From Marinibacterium sp039179965 (GTDB taxonomy: Bacteria > Pseudomonadota > Alphaproteobacteria > Rhodobacterales > Rhodobacteraceae), in assembly GCA_039179965.1 (NCBI GenBank), contig JBCDEC010000118.1:1-14136 (forward strand): DNA of 14,136 nt, in the 5' to 3' direction. The notes under the pieces were generated by a model. It was not told the origin of the DNA and searched no databases. It saw only the letters and a program-made list of their open reading frames with translations. Both the position numbers and the translations under genes were made by a program. Positions 5,927-12,711 of the stretch are shown one piece after another. Every line of letters begins with the position of its first letter. Position 1 is the first letter of the stretch.

Positions 5927-6602
5927 AATCGTTCTCGATACGGAAACCACAGGCTTCGACCCGGAAACCGGCGACCGGATTGTCGAGATCGGCGGCGTGG
6001 AGCTGCACAATCACGTGGCGACCGGACGGACGTACCACCAATACATCAACCCCGAACGCGGCATGCCACAAGAGGCGTTCGAAGTGCATGGTCTGGGGGA
6101 CGATTTTCTCCGCGACAAACCAAAGTTTGCCGAAATCGGCCAGGCCTTTGTGAATTTTGTCGGTGACGCCAAGCTCGTGATCCACAACGCAAGCTTCGAC
6201 ATGAAGTTTCTCAATGCCGAACTGCGCTGGATGGGGCTGCATCCCCTGCCCCTTGATCAGGCCATCGACACACTGGCCATCGCGCGCAAGAAGTTCCCCG
6301 GCTCGCCAGCCACACTGGATGCGTTGTGCCGACGCTTCAACATCGACAATTCCGCACGAACCTTGCACGGCGCATTACTCGACAGCGAAATCCTTGCGGA
6401 GGTCTATCTCGAACTCATTGGCGGACGCCAACCCGATTTTGTCCTGACACGTCAGCCGGAAGGCGCCACAAGCGGCACCGACGCATGGCGCCCCCAGCCG
6501 CGTCCCAAACCCTTGCCAAGCCGCATCACCGAGACGGAACGGGCCGCACATGAGGCGTTTCTCGACACCTTGGGAGACACGCCCTTGTGGCGCCAAGGCT
6601 AA
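5919..6602 (+). CDS. dnaQ: DNA polymerase III epsilon subunit, 3'-5' proofreading exonuclease
   Basis: Proofreading subunit of the replicative polymerase core. The protein has 227 residues. All DEDDh exonuclease residues are visible: ExoI DTETTG (D7, E9), ExoII HNASFD (D94) and ExoIII HGALLDSEI (H150, D155). After the nuclease domain GGRQPDFVL aligns with the E. coli GGQTSMAF segment, so QPDFVL (171-176) is the likely sliding-clamp motif. The C-terminal tail HEAFLDTLGDTPLW parallels the part of E. coli epsilon that binds the polymerase alpha subunit. The frame is open back to 5886; the ATG at 5919 is preferred because AGGGAG lies 7 bases upstream and the protein then starts MREIVLDTETTG. It overlaps coaE by 8 bases. 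Transcription probably ends at the inverted repeat about 55 bases downstream. Confidence 0.97.
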   Translation: MREIVLDTETTGFDPETGDRIVEIGGVELHNHVATGRTYHQYINPERGMPQEAFEVHGLGDDFLRDKPKFAEIGQAFVNFVGDAKLVIHNASFDMKFLNAELRWMGLHPLPLDQAIDTLAIARKKFPGSPATLDALCRRFNIDNSARTLHGALLDSEILAEVYLELIGGRQPDFVLTRQPEGATSGTDAWRPQPRPKPLPSRITETERAAHEAFLDTLGDTPLWRQG

Positions 6603-6655
6603 GGCAGCGTTTCGCGTCATTCCCAAGCAGAGACCCCTTGGCCGATGTCGCGTCT

Positions 6656-6749
6656 GGGTATTTCAAAAAAGAAAGAAGCCTAGATGAGCCGCTCTACCCA
6701 GGCCTGGTCAAAAGACGGATCTGCTGCTTCTTTCTTTTTCCAAATACCC
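6656..6749. terminator. large inverted repeat between convergent genes; probable bidirectional terminator
   Basis: The arms are 6656-6679 and 6726-6749, 24 bases each and complementary at 22 of 24 positions; the two mismatches are adjacent, at arm positions 9-10. Each arm begins with GGGTATTT on its outer side and has an A-rich (or T-rich) run with GAAAGAAGC at its inner end. The 46-base loop contains the perfect 10-bp palindrome CCAGGCCTGG (6698-6707). It sits between the stops of dnaQ (plus) and secB (minus). The T-rich right arm serves the plus strand and the complement of the A-rich left arm serves the minus strand. The rest of this 230-base gap shows nothing else. Confidence 0.7.
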
Positions 6750-6832
6750 CGGCGCGCGGATCCAGCTGACGCGACAAAACAGAAAAGGGCGCCGCGATGG
6801 ACGCCCCTTCGTCTGGAACCGCGCGAACAGTC

Positions 6833-7351
6833 TTACTGCGTGGGCGCGTCAGCCGCCTGGGCCTGAGCCGCGGCCTGGCGGCGGGCGATTTCCTGGCGGT
6901 AGAGCGCCACAAAATCGATATTGTCGAGATTGAGCGGCGGGTAGCCACCGTCACGAGTCACGTCGGACACGATCCGGCGCAGATAAGGGAAGATCATCCG
7001 TGGACATTCGATCATCAGGAACGGGTGCAATTGTTCTTCCGGGATACCGTCTACGAAGAACACTCCTCCGTAGTCCAGTTCCATCAGGAACAGCTTGTCT
7101 TCGCTTTCCTTGGCCTTGGACTCCACCGTCAGGCGGATCGAGACTTCGTATTGATTGTCAGCGGGGCGCTTTTTGGCATCGAGATTGACCTGGACGTTGA
7201 TGTCGGGCTGGCCTTCGGTTCGCCCGCCTTTTTGCGCCATCACGTTTTCAAACGACAAGTCGCGAATGAACTGTCCCAGGACACGCATCTGCACCTGAGG
7301 TTGCTGGGCCGCGCCGGCGGCTGCCGCTTGCGGGTCGGGATTGTCGGTCAT
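6833..7351 (-). CDS. secB: protein-export chaperone SecB
   Basis: Cytosolic tetrameric chaperone that keeps preproteins unfolded and delivers them to SecA at the Sec translocon. The protein has 172 residues, slightly longer than E. coli SecB (155) because of Ala/Gln-rich tails at both ends (PQAAAAGAAQQPQ and RRQAAAQAQAADAPTQ). Core family motifs are QFIRDLSFEN (27-36), LFLMELDYGGVF (87-98) and ECPRMIFPYLRRIVSDVTRDGG (115-136), then PPLNLDNIDFVALY (138-151). The ATG is preceded by AAGGAGA at about 6 bases. It lies 64 bases downstream of fxsA, probably in one transcript with it, and converges on dnaQ through the shared terminator. Confidence 0.97.
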   Translation of the reverse strand: MTDNPDPQAAAAGAAQQPQVQMRVLGQFIRDLSFENVMAQKGGRTEGQPDINVQVNLDAKKRPADNQYEVSIRLTVESKAKESEDKLFLMELDYGGVFFVDGIPEEQLHPFLMIECPRMIFPYLRRIVSDVTRDGGYPPLNLDNIDFVALYRQEIARRQAAAQAQAADAPTQ

Positions 7352-7415
7352 GCGACGTCTCCTTGAATACCTGAATTTCGGATCTGGGGCTCTCTATCAG
7401 CTTGCCACAGGTGGC

Positions 7416-7904
7416 TCAATGCCGGTCGGGATCCTTCTCAACCCAGCCGGAAGGGTTGTCGGGGTTGCCCGGCCTCACCTCGGTGAAGTCCCCGTCGATC
7501 ACATCGCCACCGCCGGCCCGTGGCCCATGCTGAGCACCGTGAGTCGAGAAGCCCTGAACCGAAACACGCTGGGCCAGTCTGCGGTAAATCGCGTGCCGCA
7601 CCCCGGGAATGAGCAGGATCAGGCCGATCGTATCCGTGAAAAACCCCGGCACGATCAGCAGCACGCCGGCAAACAGCATCATGGCGCCTTCGGCAAGCGG
7701 TTCGGAGGGGTCACGCAGATCGTTGAATGCCTGACTGGCCCGCGCCAGCGCCAATTGCCCCTGACTGCGCATCACCCATGAGCCCAGAAATGTCGTCAGG
7801 ATCACAATTGCAAGGGTTGGCCAGACACCAATCAACCCGCCCACCTGCACAAAAAGTGTGATCTCGATCAGGGGAAGGACAAGAAAGGCGAGTAACAATG
7901 GCAT
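7416..7904 (-). CDS. fxsA: FxsA-family inner-membrane protein
   Basis: Small membrane protein of the FxsA family. The E. coli member, when overproduced, relieves F-plasmid exclusion of phage T7; the normal role is unknown. The protein has 162 residues. Hydrophobic segments lie at about 2-20, 24-46 and 72-100, and the family motifs PLIEI (11-15) and VPGFFTDTIGLILLIPG (85-101) are present. The hydrophilic tail contains VIDGDFTEV (135-143), the conserved G-x-I-[DE]-G-[DE]-[YF]-x-E signature. The frame is open to 7979, but the ATG at 7904 has AAGGAGA 5 bases upstream and gives the family start MPLLLAFLVLPLIE. A 5-bp hairpin (7404-7415) immediately follows its stop. It is divergent from the Tim44-like gene. 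Confidence 0.92.
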   Translation of the reverse strand: MPLLLAFLVLPLIEITLFVQVGGLIGVWPTLAIVILTTFLGSWVMRSQGQLALARASQAFNDLRDPSEPLAEGAMMLFAGVLLIVPGFFTDTIGLILLIPGVRHAIYRRLAQRVSVQGFSTHGAQHGPRAGGGDVIDGDFTEVRPGNPDNPSGWVEKDPDRH

Positions 7905-7937
7905 CGGCGTCTCCTTAACGCTTGAGCGACCTGAGGA

Positions 7938-7966
7938 GGGACGGTGGACTTGAAACCACCTGTCCC
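7938..7966. repeat. strong hairpin in the fxsA / Tim44-like divergent intergenic region
   Basis: GGGACGGTGG (7938-7947), an 8-base loop (7948-7955), then CCACC, one unpaired T (7961) and GTCCC (7962-7966). This gives a 10-bp stem with a single bulge. It lies 34 bases upstream of the fxsA ATG, within the probable fxsA 5' leader. The loop holds the ACTTGAAA that could also be a -35 element for the opposite gene. Possibly an operator or leader structure; no known riboswitch is recognised. Confidence 0.5.
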
Positions 7967-7977
7967 CTACATAAGAC
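7950..7977 (+). promoter_or_regulatory. possible promoter of the Tim44-like/mltA/smr cluster
   Basis: TTGAAA (7950-7955) is a good -35 hexamer; TAAGAC (7972-7977) at 16-base spacing is a mediocre -10. It is about 47 bases upstream of the Tim44-like ATG, in the only intergenic gap before that operon. The -35 overlaps the loop of the hairpin described at 7938-7966. Confidence 0.28.
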
Positions 7978-8023
7978 ACACGGCGGGCCGCTCAATGCCC
8001 AATGTCTGAAACGAGGTCGCTTG

Positions 8024-8683
8024 ATGAATTCCCCTCTGATCCAGCTTCTAGTGCTTGCTGGCATTGCTGTCTTTCTCATCCTACGCTTGCGCAACGTGCT
8101 TGGCACGCGCGAAGGGTTCGAAAAACCCCCAGCGTCGGAGCTGCCGGGCACAAAACCTGCCCGCCCGGATTTTGAGGTGATCGAAGGCGGTCCGGATCGT
8201 GACATTATCGATCACGTCCCCGAAGGCAGCCCGATGGCCGAAGATCTGGCGGCGATGAAACGGGTCGAACCCAGCTTTTCTGTCTCGGAATTCATTGGCG
8301 GCGCGCGCGGTGCTTATGAAATGATCGTGATGGGATTTGAGCGCGGTGAGCTCACTGCGCTGGAACCCTACCTTGCGGAAGATGTCTTTCAGACCTTCGT
8401 CGACGTGGTGGCCCACCGCGAAGATCAGGGCCTGACGATCGAGGCCGATTTCATCGGTGTGCGAGACATGTCGGTCGGGGAGACCCGATTTGACAAGGAC
8501 ACGAACCTCGCCGAGATCACCATGCGGTTCACCGGTGAGCTGACCTCGGTGGTGAAAAACAGCGACGGTGACGTGATCGAAGGCAGCCCAACCGCCATAA
8601 AACGGCAGAAGGACAGCTGGACCTTTGCACGGACAATGGGGTCGGATGATCCCAACTGGCTTCTGGTCGCAACCGACGGCTAA
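8024..8683 (+). CDS. Tim44-domain membrane-anchored protein (TimA-like)
   Basis: Bacterial relative of mitochondrial Tim44; the Caulobacter member has been called TimA. It is anchored at the inner membrane; its precise function is not settled. The protein has 219 residues. A single N-terminal transmembrane helix (about 5-21) is followed by the conserved RLRNVLGTREG (21-31), a low-complexity linker, and a Tim44 domain from about 85. The domain ends in the family pattern DSWTFARTMGSDDPNWLL (197-214). The frame is open back to 7922; the ATG at 8024 is chosen because GAGG lies 7 bases upstream and the membrane helix then begins directly. mltA follows after 4 bases, suggesting one transcript serving envelope functions. 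Confidence 0.88.
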   Translation: MNSPLIQLLVLAGIAVFLILRLRNVLGTREGFEKPPASELPGTKPARPDFEVIEGGPDRDIIDHVPEGSPMAEDLAAMKRVEPSFSVSEFIGGARGAYEMIVMGFERGELTALEPYLAEDVFQTFVDVVAHREDQGLTIEADFIGVRDMSVGETRFDKDTNLAEITMRFTGELTSVVKNSDGDVIEGSPTAIKRQKDSWTFARTMGSDDPNWLLVATDG

Positions 8684-8687
8684 GGCC

Positions 8688-9755
8688 ATGTGGGCGGGGT
8701 TTCGGGCAGCGGCCTGCGTCGCCTGCGTCGGGCTCAGCCCGCCGGCTCTCGCCCAGACCGCTCCCGACGCCGAGACAACCGGACCCACCTATCAGATCCT
8801 CGGCTTTGAGGATCTGGATGGCTGGGCCGAGGATGACCACCAGGCGGCCCTGTCGGTGTTTCTTGAAACCTGTCCCGATCTTGATGATCCCGACTGGAGC
8901 ACCCTCTGCGCGGTTGCGCAATCCCATCCGCCGGACAGGGCGAAACTGTTCTTTGAACTCTTTTTCCGCCCGACTATGATCGAAACCGACGCCGGGGCGC
9001 TTTTTACCGGGTATTTTGAGCCGGAGCTTGAGGGATCGCGCGTCCAAACGGCGCGATATCGGTACCCGGTCTATCGAATGCCCCCGGAAGCCAAGGCGAT
9101 CCGCCCCTGGCTGACCCGCCGGGAAATCCTGACCAGCGGCGTGATGGAAGGGCGCGGACTTGAGATCGCCTTTGTCGATGACCCGACAGAGCTCTTTTTC
9201 CTGCAAATCCAGGGGTCTGGGAGGGTCCATTTTCAGGATGGATCCTATGTGCGACTGGGCTACGGCGGGTCGAATGGCCATCCGTACCGTTCTGTTGGAA
9301 CCGAACTGGTGCGGCGCGGACTCTTTGCGGCCCATCAGGTCAGTGCCAAGGTGATCGGCACTTGGGTGCAACGTAACCCTTTCCAGGGACAGGAACTTTT
9401 GTTCCACAATCCGTCTTACGTGTTCTTTCGGGAAGTGTCGCGGGTGCCAGCGGACAAGGGGCCGCTCGGCGCCATGAACAGGTCGATCACACCGCTCAGA
9501 TCCGTAGCCGTGGATCCGCAGTTCACACCGCTCGGCGCGCCGGTTTGGGTGGAAAAAGACGGAAAAGGCCCGATGCGCCGTCTGATGGTGGCACAGGACA
9601 CCGGCTCGGCCATCAAGGGGGCGCAACGGGCGGATATCTTTTTCGGCACGGGTGCCGCCGCCGGTCTGGCGGCCGGCACGTTGCGCGATCCGGGCCGCAT
9701 GGTGGTCCTGTTGCCGATCCAACGCGCCTATGCGCTGCTTGCGGACGAGAGCTAA
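8688..9755 (+). CDS. mltA: membrane-bound lytic murein transglycosylase A
   Basis: Cleaves the MurNAc-GlcNAc bond of peptidoglycan, forming 1,6-anhydro ends; periplasmic. The protein has 355 residues. An N-terminal signal peptide (about 1-22, cleavage after ALA) has no clear lipobox, so unlike E. coli MltA it may not be a lipoprotein. The MltA domain includes FTGYFEPELEGSR (106-118) and FLQIQGSGRV (161-170). The C-terminal 3D domain has its three aspartates in VDPQFTPLGAPVW (D286), AQDTGSAIKG (D314) and ADIFFGTG (D326); the catalytic acid is expected in this set. The frame is open to 8625; the ATG at 8688 starts the signal peptide 4 bases after the Tim44-like stop, with only AAGG as a ribosome site. 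The stop overlaps the smr start by one base (TAATG). Confidence 0.94.
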   Translation: MWAGFRAAACVACVGLSPPALAQTAPDAETTGPTYQILGFEDLDGWAEDDHQAALSVFLETCPDLDDPDWSTLCAVAQSHPPDRAKLFFELFFRPTMIETDAGALFTGYFEPELEGSRVQTARYRYPVYRMPPEAKAIRPWLTRREILTSGVMEGRGLEIAFVDDPTELFFLQIQGSGRVHFQDGSYVRLGYGGSNGHPYRSVGTELVRRGLFAAHQVSAKVIGTWVQRNPFQGQELLFHNPSYVFFREVSRVPADKGPLGAMNRSITPLRSVAVDPQFTPLGAPVWVEKDGKGPMRRLMVAQDTGSAIKGAQRADIFFGTGAAAGLAAGTLRDPGRMVVLLPIQRAYALLADES

Positions 9756-10363
9756 TGACCCGGCGAAAGTTAACGCCGGAAGAGGTCGCATTGTGGGAAC
9801 AGGTGGCCGCCCGGACCAAGCGCTTGCAAAAGGACAGCAAGGCCGCCGCCGAGACGCCAACGCCCAAACCCAAACCCAAACCCAAGCCGCAAAAACCGCC
9901 CCTGCCCCATCGTGGCGACATTGCGCCATTTGACCTTGGCCAGACAGCGCCGTCCCGACCGGCCCCGCATGATCTGAAGAAACCCGTGTCAGACCGGGTT
10001 GCTGCGGCTCCGCTGGCGATGGACCGAAAGGCCTTTACCAAGATGCGGCGCGGCAAACTGGCGCCGGAGGGGCGGATCGACCTCCATGGAATGACGCTGG
10101 AGCGGGCGCATCCCACGTTGATCCGGTTCATCCTCAGCGCGCAGGCGCAGGGCAAGCGGCTGGTTCTGGTCATTACCGGCAAAGGCCGGACCGCGCATGA
10201 GGACGACGGGCCGATCCCTCGTCCCCGAGGCGTATTGAAACACCAGGTGCCGGACTGGTTGTCGCGCCCGCCACTGGCGCAGGCGGTGCTTCAGATCGCC
10301 GAGGCGCATGTGTCCCACGGCGGGGCGGGGGCCTACTACGTTTATCTCCGCCGCCCGCGCTGA
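9755..10363 (+). CDS. Smr-domain protein (MutS2 C-terminal-like)
   Basis: Smr domains act as nucleic-acid-binding or nicking modules; stand-alone bacterial versions have been linked to RNA or DNA cleavage, and the role of this one is unknown. The protein has 202 residues. The N-terminal half is low complexity and basic, with a Lys-Pro repeat TPKPKPKPKPQKPP (35-48). The Smr domain spans about 107-202 and shows its key motifs: IDLHGM (108-113), VITGKGR (139-145) and GGAGAYYVYLRR (189-200). The start overlaps the mltA stop by one base, so translation is coupled. Its stop codon directly abuts the stop of the convergent transporter gene. Pairing with mltA is common in alphaproteobacteria; a functional link is not known to me. 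Confidence 0.9.
   Translation: MTRRKLTPEEVALWEQVAARTKRLQKDSKAAAETPTPKPKPKPKPQKPPLPHRGDIAPFDLGQTAPSRPAPHDLKKPVSDRVAAAPLAMDRKAFTKMRRGKLAPEGRIDLHGMTLERAHPTLIRFILSAQAQGKRLVLVITGKGRTAHEDDGPIPRPRGVLKHQVPDWLSRPPLAQAVLQIAEAHVSHGGAGAYYVYLRRPR
9863..9886 (+). repeat. hexanucleotide tandem repeat (CCCAAA, four units) inside the smr gene
   Basis: Three exact CCCAAA units and one CCCAAG encode the alternating Pro-Lys stretch. The unit is a multiple of three, so slippage would change linker length without a frameshift. Confidence 0.85.
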
Positions 10364-11575
10364 TCAGAGATCCTGCCGCGCGCGCCCGATTCCAAAGGCC
10401 ATGATCACGGTGGCGGCAGCAAAATAGACCGCAAACGCCAGAAACTGTGTTTCAATTCCGATTCGCAGGTCGATCAGGGCTCCGGTCAGCGCTGGCCCGA
10501 TGGCAGAGCCCAGCACCATGGTTGCCGCCGCCACCGCCTTGATCGCGCCAATGTGGGCGGTGCCGTAAGCCTCGGCCCAGAACGCATTGGGCAGCGTGGC
10601 CATGCATCCGGAGGTCATCGCCATCAGCACAAAACCCGGCAGCATTTGCGCCGCGCTTCCGGCAAAGCTGAAGACCACGAAGGCTGCGCCAAGGGGCAGC
10701 AGCATGGCGGGCATCAGCCGCACCGCCCCAAAACGGTCCAGCCCCCACCCCGCGACGACGGCGGACCCAACGGCCACGCCGGTATAGACCGGAAACAGCC
10801 GCACCAGATCGATATGCGCCCAGCCTTTGACCTCTGTCAGGTGCACCTGATGGAAGAAGAATGCCGTGATACAGGCGGACGGGCCCAGAATGGCCGGCAC
10901 CAGCGTCCAGAACAGCGGGTGGCGCAATGCCTGGGCCCGGGTCCATTGCCGCCCGCCCATGCCACGGGACACGGTCGCCTCGGCATGCGATTGCGGCGTG
11001 CGTTCCTTGCGCAACAAGACCATCAGGACCGGGATCATCAGCAGGACAAAACCGGACGCGCCCAGCCACAGAAAATGCCAGTCGACATGCGCCTTCAGCG
11101 ACACGAAGGTGACCGGCAACACGGCTTCGCCAACGGCAAACCCCATGGCGGTGATCGCCAGAGCCCGGCCCCGCGTGGCGTCAAACCACCGCGCCATGGC
11201 AACCATCGCGATATGCCCGGACATGCTCTGGCCAAAAAACCTCAGAGCAAAGACAACGCCCAGCAGCGCCCAGGACACGGGGTTCAGCGCCATGCCCAGA
11301 CACGCCAGCGCAAGACCGATGAGAACGGCCGAACCAAGCTGGCGCACGCGGAAAACATCCGCCAGGCCACCGGCCCACAGCATCGCCAGCGCCGCCAGCG
11401 CGGTGCCGAGCGCATAGATGCCGCCCCACTGACCATGGGTCAGCGCGAAATCGGCGCGGATTTCACCGGCAAAGACCGCAATGAAAAAGGTCTGGCCAAA
11501 ACTCGACAGAAAGGACAGCAACGCACCCGCGCCGAGCCACCGGGCGTTCTGACGCAGGAAAACGACGACGGACAT
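10364..11575 (-). CDS. major facilitator superfamily (MFS) transporter
   Basis: Polytopic inner-membrane secondary transporter; substrate not recognisable. The protein has 403 residues with about 12 hydrophobic segments in two halves, split by a basic loop (RKERTPQSHAEATVSRGMGGRQWTRAQ) near the middle. The MFS signature loop between helices 2 and 3 appears as GGLADVFRVRQLG (69-81), a degenerate form of GxLaDrxGRR. GWGLDRFGAVRLM in the second half is the corresponding repeat. It starts 38 bases after the lipoprotein hydrolase, so co-transcription is plausible. No Shine-Dalgarno sequence is properly spaced; a perfect 7-bp hairpin ends one base before the ATG. Its stop abuts the smr stop with no spacer. 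The family call is secure; any specific substrate would be a guess. Confidence 0.88.
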   Translation of the reverse strand: MSVVVFLRQNARWLGAGALLSFLSSFGQTFFIAVFAGEIRADFALTHGQWGGIYALGTALAALAMLWAGGLADVFRVRQLGSAVLIGLALACLGMALNPVSWALLGVVFALRFFGQSMSGHIAMVAMARWFDATRGRALAITAMGFAVGEAVLPVTFVSLKAHVDWHFLWLGASGFVLLMIPVLMVLLRKERTPQSHAEATVSRGMGGRQWTRAQALRHPLFWTLVPAILGPSACITAFFFHQVHLTEVKGWAHIDLVRLFPVYTGVAVGSAVVAGWGLDRFGAVRLMPAMLLPLGAAFVVFSFAGSAAQMLPGFVLMAMTSGCMATLPNAFWAEAYGTAHIGAIKAVAAATMVLGSAIGPALTGALIDLRIGIETQFLAFAVYFAAATVIMAFGIGRARQDL

Positions 11576-11576
11576 G

Positions 11577-11596
11577 CCGTCGGCTTGCCCCGACGG
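11577..11596 (-). repeat. hairpin immediately upstream of the MFS transporter start codon
   Basis: CCGTCGG (11577-11583), a 6-base loop, then CCGACGG (11590-11596): a perfect 7-bp GC-rich stem. On the coding strand it ends one base before the ATG, and the only G-rich tract near the start (CGGGG) is inside it. It would hide the ribosome landing site. It could alternatively be the remnant of a terminator for the upstream gene, but no T-run follows. Confidence 0.6.
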
Positions 11597-11613
11597 TGTG
11601 CAACGTGCAAGCG

Positions 11614-12711
11614 CTATCTCTCCTCGCTGCCCCGGTACACATCAAGACCGCTCTGATCGAGCGTGCTGATCCCCGCAGACTCGGAATCGAAGGTCCGGCT
11701 GACCTGCCGCGCCTGCAAAAGCATGGCGACCATGGTGGGCGAGGTCACCGGCACCAAATGGGCCGAATCCGCTTCTTTCGAGAACTCGGTGGTATCGATG
11801 ACGGTCACGGGCAGGTCGGAGATGGCCTCGACAGAGGCAAGATTGCCCAGACGGCCTTCTTCGCGCGTGCCGCGCAGAAGTGCGGACAGACTCAGGGCCG
11901 GATCGCGTTGCGAGACAAAAATCACAAACGTCCGCGGCAGGGCGCTGATCCGAGTGGCCTGGGCGCGAAACACATCCACGTCCACATCCGGCGAGATCAG
12001 GAACAATCCGTCGACATGCTCCTGCACCCATCCCGGCCGGGCCAGGTCAATCTGGCGCAGGGTTTCGAGCGTCAGAAGCCCGCCCATCGAATGCGCCACC
12101 AGGACGACCCGTCGCGCCTGGGCTTCGCTGGCCGCAGTGATCATGCGCTCCAGCCCGTCCCGGGCGAACAGCATCGAATCGTGGTCATACACATAGCCGG
12201 TCGCTGTGCCCCGGCTGGGCCAGGAATAAATCAGACTGACGCCCGGCACGTCCAGATCCTCGGCAATCTGGGCCGCGCGAAATGCGGTTTCCGATTGTGT
12301 CGCGTTGTAGCCATGCACAAAGATCGACACTTCGCGGTCCTGCGGGTCTCTGGTCCGCAGATCGCGGTCAATCTTTTGGCGAAACGCGCCCACGGAGCCA
12401 AAGCTCTCTTGCTTTGCGATGACAAAATCGTTTTGCGGATCAGGCGTCTGGCCGCCAAACGACAAATCACCGGGTTCATGGTTCGGCGGGATCGAAACCG
12501 TCAGTTCCAGAAGCGACAGATCAGCGGATCTGGCAAAGCCAAAGGTCCCGTCGGCTTCGCTTGCGCGGCTGGAGATGGCATAGACCGTCCGGTTTGTCCC
12601 GATGTTGAGTGCATCGGGACGAATCGGGCTGTCACTGCGCCCGCCGCAGGCGACGAGCCCGGCACACAACAGGCCGGTCATCAGAAACCGCTGGCGCTGC
12701 CTAGAGCACAT
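11614..12711 (-). CDS. alpha/beta-hydrolase lipoprotein, DUF900 family
   Basis: Predicted lipid-anchored serine hydrolase; substrate unknown. The protein has 365 residues. The N-terminus has a basic stretch (RQRQR), a hydrophobic core and a lipobox LVAC with the lipid-accepting cysteine at position 22. The DUF900 hydrolase domain begins around VSIFVHGYNATQSETAFRAAQ (128-148), including the oxyanion-side HGYN. The nucleophile elbow is AHSMGG with S198. D222 or D224 (SPDVDVDVF) and H318 (SAHLVPV) are plausible triad partners. The frame is open upstream to 12825; the ATG at 12711 gives a proper signal and overlaps the hslU stop by 11 bases, while an internal ATG at 12681 would shorten the basic n-region. 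Neither has a strong ribosome site, suggesting coupling to hslU. The transporter gene follows. Confidence 0.85.
   Translation of the reverse strand: MCSRQRQRFLMTGLLCAGLVACGGRSDSPIRPDALNIGTNRTVYAISSRASEADGTFGFARSADLSLLELTVSIPPNHEPGDLSFGGQTPDPQNDFVIAKQESFGSVGAFRQKIDRDLRTRDPQDREVSIFVHGYNATQSETAFRAAQIAEDLDVPGVSLIYSWPSRGTATGYVYDHDSMLFARDGLERMITAASEAQARRVVLVAHSMGGLLTLETLRQIDLARPGWVQEHVDGLFLISPDVDVDVFRAQATRISALPRTFVIFVSQRDPALSLSALLRGTREEGRLGNLASVEAISDLPVTVIDTTEFSKEADSAHLVPVTSPTMVAMLLQARQVSRTFDSESAGISTLDQSGLDVYRGSEER

Noticed and set aside
6678..6698. A tRNA-like stretch in the terminator loop (minus strand GGGTAGAGCGG, like the 3' side of a D-arm)
   Set aside because: The sequence that follows cannot form an anticodon stem, and there is no acceptor or T-arm; probably chance.
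7943..7960. Resemblance of the hairpin GGTGG...CTTGAAA...CCACC to a tRNA-Ser anticodon arm
   Set aside because: The loop has eight bases, and no D, T or acceptor arms flank it; treated as a plain hairpin.
8529..9929. A 466-codon minus-strand open frame opposite mltA
   Set aside because: MltA and the Smr protein on the plus strand have clear domains, overlapping start/stop coupling and a signal peptide; the minus frame has none of these.
10553..11656. A 367-codon plus-strand open frame opposite the MFS gene, and a 374-codon frame (11596-12720) opposite the hydrolase
   Set aside because: Both are shadows of well-supported minus-strand genes; their compositions (Arg, Gln, His, Gly) are typical of antisense reading.
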